Positions 61,930-64,000 of a DNA stretch of 64,000 nucleotides are shown in pieces; the stretch's first letter is position 1; each line of letters starts with the position of its first letter. A model generated the notes under the pieces. It saw only the letters and a list, made by a program, of their open reading frames with translations, did not search any database and was not told where the DNA came from. A program made the position numbers and the translations under genes. Location: assembly GCA_900169235.1 (NCBI GenBank), contig FWCC01000158.1:1-64000 (forward strand), read 5' to 3'. Source of the DNA: Zarea fungicola (taxonomy: Eukaryota; Ascomycota; Sordariomycetes; Hypocreales; Cordycipitaceae).

Positions 61930-63315
61930 CTAAATTTTCCGCAGCCCAGTGATAATATCAGTGGACAGCCTGCTCAGACACTTGCGCATATCATACTCGA
62001 CGTTGTCAAGAGTGGTCGCAGAGAACGGTGTCCCTTTTGTCTCGCCACTCTTCGACTCTGGATACTGCACAGATCGGTCCTTGCCTGGCGCAATTTCCAT
62101 GTGAGACAAAAGGCAAGCACTTTTTGTTGCCGCCTTGACGCCTTCAGCTTTTAGCCGTGGTGCCAGCGTGTTCACCAACTGTTGCACGCTGTGCAACTCT
62201 CCGAGGACGAGCTGCGCCGCCACGCGCCGAACGTCGGCTGAATGTGAAAGTGTTGAACCGCCAGGGCTGAGGCCGTCAGTGCCATTGGTATCCTCGCAAA
62301 GTTGATGCTTCGCCGTCGCTGCAAACCTCTCCAGCACTTTGAAGACAAGCATGGCCATCAAAGTGGCTAAATAAACATCCCCCTCGCAAAAGCATTGCAG
62401 CATGCTACCGACTTCCTCAATGACACGCTTATTTTCCTCAACAACGATTTCAGCCGAAACAGCACCAGTGTGATGGGGAGATGTAGTCTTTGAAGCACCA
62501 AAATCTTGGTACCCAGTTGGAGTTTTCTTTGTTGAGAGCCTTCGCATAAGATCTAGGGCGCGTGGTAGGCAGCAACTGTCTGAGCCTGCTCCGCAGCCTC
62601 TTCCCTCGCCACTCAGTGATGGCGCATCACTACTTGAGAGAGGAGGTGTTGGGTTGGCGACGGGCGAATCAATCGGGTGCAGATCTAGGTTGGGGATGAG
62701 GTCTGCGTCGTCTGGTATTAGAAACATCGGGATATCTGGACTACCGTTGGTGAAGGTGCCAGTTGTCAGGAGTTCTGGGACCAGGAGGTCGAGGGGCTGG
62801 CTCAAAAATTCGGTCATCGAGCCCATAATAAACTCAGAAGACTGCGTGGTGGCTAGAGGCAACGAGAGGTCTGTAAATGTGTCCGCCATGGCTTCCGCAG
62901 GATCGCCTGTGGAAGCGATCCATGAACTAGTGGAAGCTGAGCTGGGTGTCGGAGTGGTGAGGTGATGCGCGTCCCGGCACGGAGCTGTCCCGGCTGCCGT
63001 GAAACCGTCATCTGCATTCGCCCACAGCTCTTGGCTGCTTGGCGACCTGTCCAAGCCCGCGCCAACGCAGCTATTAGGCTTATTGGCGGCAGAGCGGTGG
63101 CTGTCGCGTTTGCGCCCAGGACGTTTTGTGAAGTCATATTCACATGCAGTACCTCGCTTCTCGCATCTAGAGCAAGTTGGCTTCTTTTTATTACACTTGA
63201 CTTTGGATGAAGCACAGGCCTGGCAGGTTTCTCGCAGTTTGGACGTCACTGAGTCGGCCGACGGCAGAGGATTGGCTCCCGCCCGGGAATCAGAGACAAG
63301 TGTGTTATTTACCAT
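61930..63315 (-). CDS. AflR-like Zn2Cys6 transcription factor, probable cluster regulator
   Basis: Single-exon gene of 461 residues, starting at MVNNTLVSDSRAG; the frame is open further upstream only from a TTG. The zinc cluster is C-X2-C-X6-C-X6-C-X2-C-X6-C (CQACASSKVKC, then CSRCEKRGTAC), followed by the basic linker KRPGRKRDSHR, as in AflR. A Ser/Thr/Pro-rich middle with acidic patches (IPDDADLIPNLDLHPIDS) looks like an activation region. The C-terminal part (VVEENKRVIEEVGSMLQCFC, then LATLMAMLVFKVLERFAA and RRVAAQLVLGEL) matches the AflR-type regulatory domain. Factors of this kind sit in clusters for aflatoxin and monodictyphenone-type products and switch on the PKS genes. The cluster genes carry TCGGTC-type motifs upstream. 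Regulation of this cluster is inferred from position. Confidence 0.88.
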   Translation of the reverse strand: MVNNTLVSDSRAGANPLPSADSVTSKLRETCQACASSKVKCNKKKPTCSRCEKRGTACEYDFTKRPGRKRDSHRSAANKPNSCVGAGLDRSPSSQELWANADDGFTAAGTAPCRDAHHLTTPTPSSASTSSWIASTGDPAEAMADTFTDLSLPLATTQSSEFIMGSMTEFLSQPLDLLVPELLTTGTFTNGSPDIPMFLIPDDADLIPNLDLHPIDSPVANPTPPLSSSDAPSLSGEGRGCGAGSDSCCLPRALDLMRRLSTKKTPTGYQDFGASKTTSPHHTGAVSAEIVVEENKRVIEEVGSMLQCFCEGDVYLATLMAMLVFKVLERFAATAKHQLCEDTNGTDGLSPGGSTLSHSADVRRVAAQLVLGELHSVQQLVNTLAPRLKAEGVKAATKSACLLSHMEIAPGKDRSVQYPESKSGETKGTPFSATTLDNVEYDMRKCLSRLSTDIITGLRKI

Positions 63316-64000
63316 TCTGTTCGATAGTATTGCTTCCAGTGGTATTGGTGGCAAAGAAAAGAAATTACCTTCACGGGGTGGGAAAGAAGTATCAGCGCAG
63401 TTTTCGTTTTGGACAAATTAAACGAGACATGCTGAATTAGTCAGTCACGCATATCACTGTGATAACTTCAACGAGCCTTGCTGCAGACTTGCACTCCAAA
63501 TCATTCGTTACTGTAGTATCACCAAAGTACTAGCGTGTCGGTACAATGCAGGCCTTGCGTAAATACTGGAGCCCATAATTCAGCTCTGTGATACCGATGT
63601 TGCATAACATGGTCATAGAGTCGCAGTACGCAGAAGACCGCCACGATGTCGTGGGCCAGGACGGGAGTGGCGAGTTCGTCGCATGTGCGCCTTGCATTTG
63701 CAGTATGTAGGGTTGCACAGTTATCTCTGTCTTGTCGCCAAAAATTGGCGAATAGCATTCAAGTGCCATGTTGTCATCACCAAAACCGGGTGCAGAAAGT
63801 TTTTGTTCCATGTCCCTGTGTCCTGCACAGAGCAATGGACGGTCCGGGTTCTCCTCGCCCAGCTAAATTCCTCACACACAATTCTTCCAGCTTGCACGAG
63901 CATACTGTGTTTAAATATGGAAACTTCAAATGTACCTCGGATTGAGGGCTTTTTAAATTGCCTCTAGCCTTTCTGCGCAAAGAAACCCACCCGCCTGCAT
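63316..64000. other. regulator promoter and window end, no gene supported
   Basis: About 0.7 kb. Overlapping short frames on both strands have no recognisable domain. The cluster may continue to the right of the window. Confidence 0.4.

Noticed and set aside
63316..63354. extended N-terminus for the AflR-like factor
   Set aside because: It would begin with TTG; the first ATG is at 63315.

Overview
The window looks like nuclear DNA of a filamentous ascomycete, most likely a sordariomycete of the order Hypocreales. The evidence is many short introns (about 50-190 bp, GT..AG, often with a clear CTAAC-like branch site), TATA boxes and CT-rich leaders, and fungal-specific families: a Ste7-type MEK, a Bre4-like ER transporter, Zn2Cys6 regulators and a non-reducing polyketide synthase. 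The family-level placement is inference. Exon limits were worked out by hand from splice signals, frame and family conservation.

Positions 1-36 kb are conserved housekeeping DNA. In order: the 5' part of neutral trehalase (-), a 3.8 kb gene-free stretch, isocitrate lyase (+), the SNF1/AMPK kinase (-), a probable mitochondrial protein of unknown function (-) sharing a promoter with DNA polymerase epsilon subunit B (+), a Bre4-like membrane protein (-), a Zn2Cys6 regulator (-), a HAD-family hydrolase (+), the Ste7-type MAP kinase kinase (-), the elongation factor SPT6 (+), and an Stf2-like small protein whose start codon is split by an intron (+). Trehalase, isocitrate lyase and SNF1 lie within 10.4 kb and all act in reserve or alternative carbon use.

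Positions 37-46 kb are accessory. They hold two tandem, diverged genes whose C-termini resemble degenerate fungal protein kinases (the second is frameshifted), a 125-residue secreted protein with six cysteines, a TMEM205-like membrane protein, and about 3 kb with no gene I can support.

Positions 46.3-63.3 kb hold a secondary-metabolite gene cluster: tyrosinase with an unusual N-terminal module (+), FAD-dependent aromatic monooxygenase (+), non-reducing PKS (SAT-KS-MAT-PT-ACP, no thioesterase) (-), metallo-beta-lactamase-type thioesterase (+), EthD-family decarboxylase-like protein (+) and an AflR-like Zn2Cys6 regulator (-). A TE-less NR-PKS with a discrete metallo-beta-lactamase thioesterase is the arrangement that makes atrochrysone or anthraquinone-type octaketides. 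The EthD protein would decarboxylate the released acid, and the monooxygenase and tyrosinase would oxidise or couple the phenol. I know no characterised cluster with exactly this gene set, so it is the best candidate here for an undescribed system.
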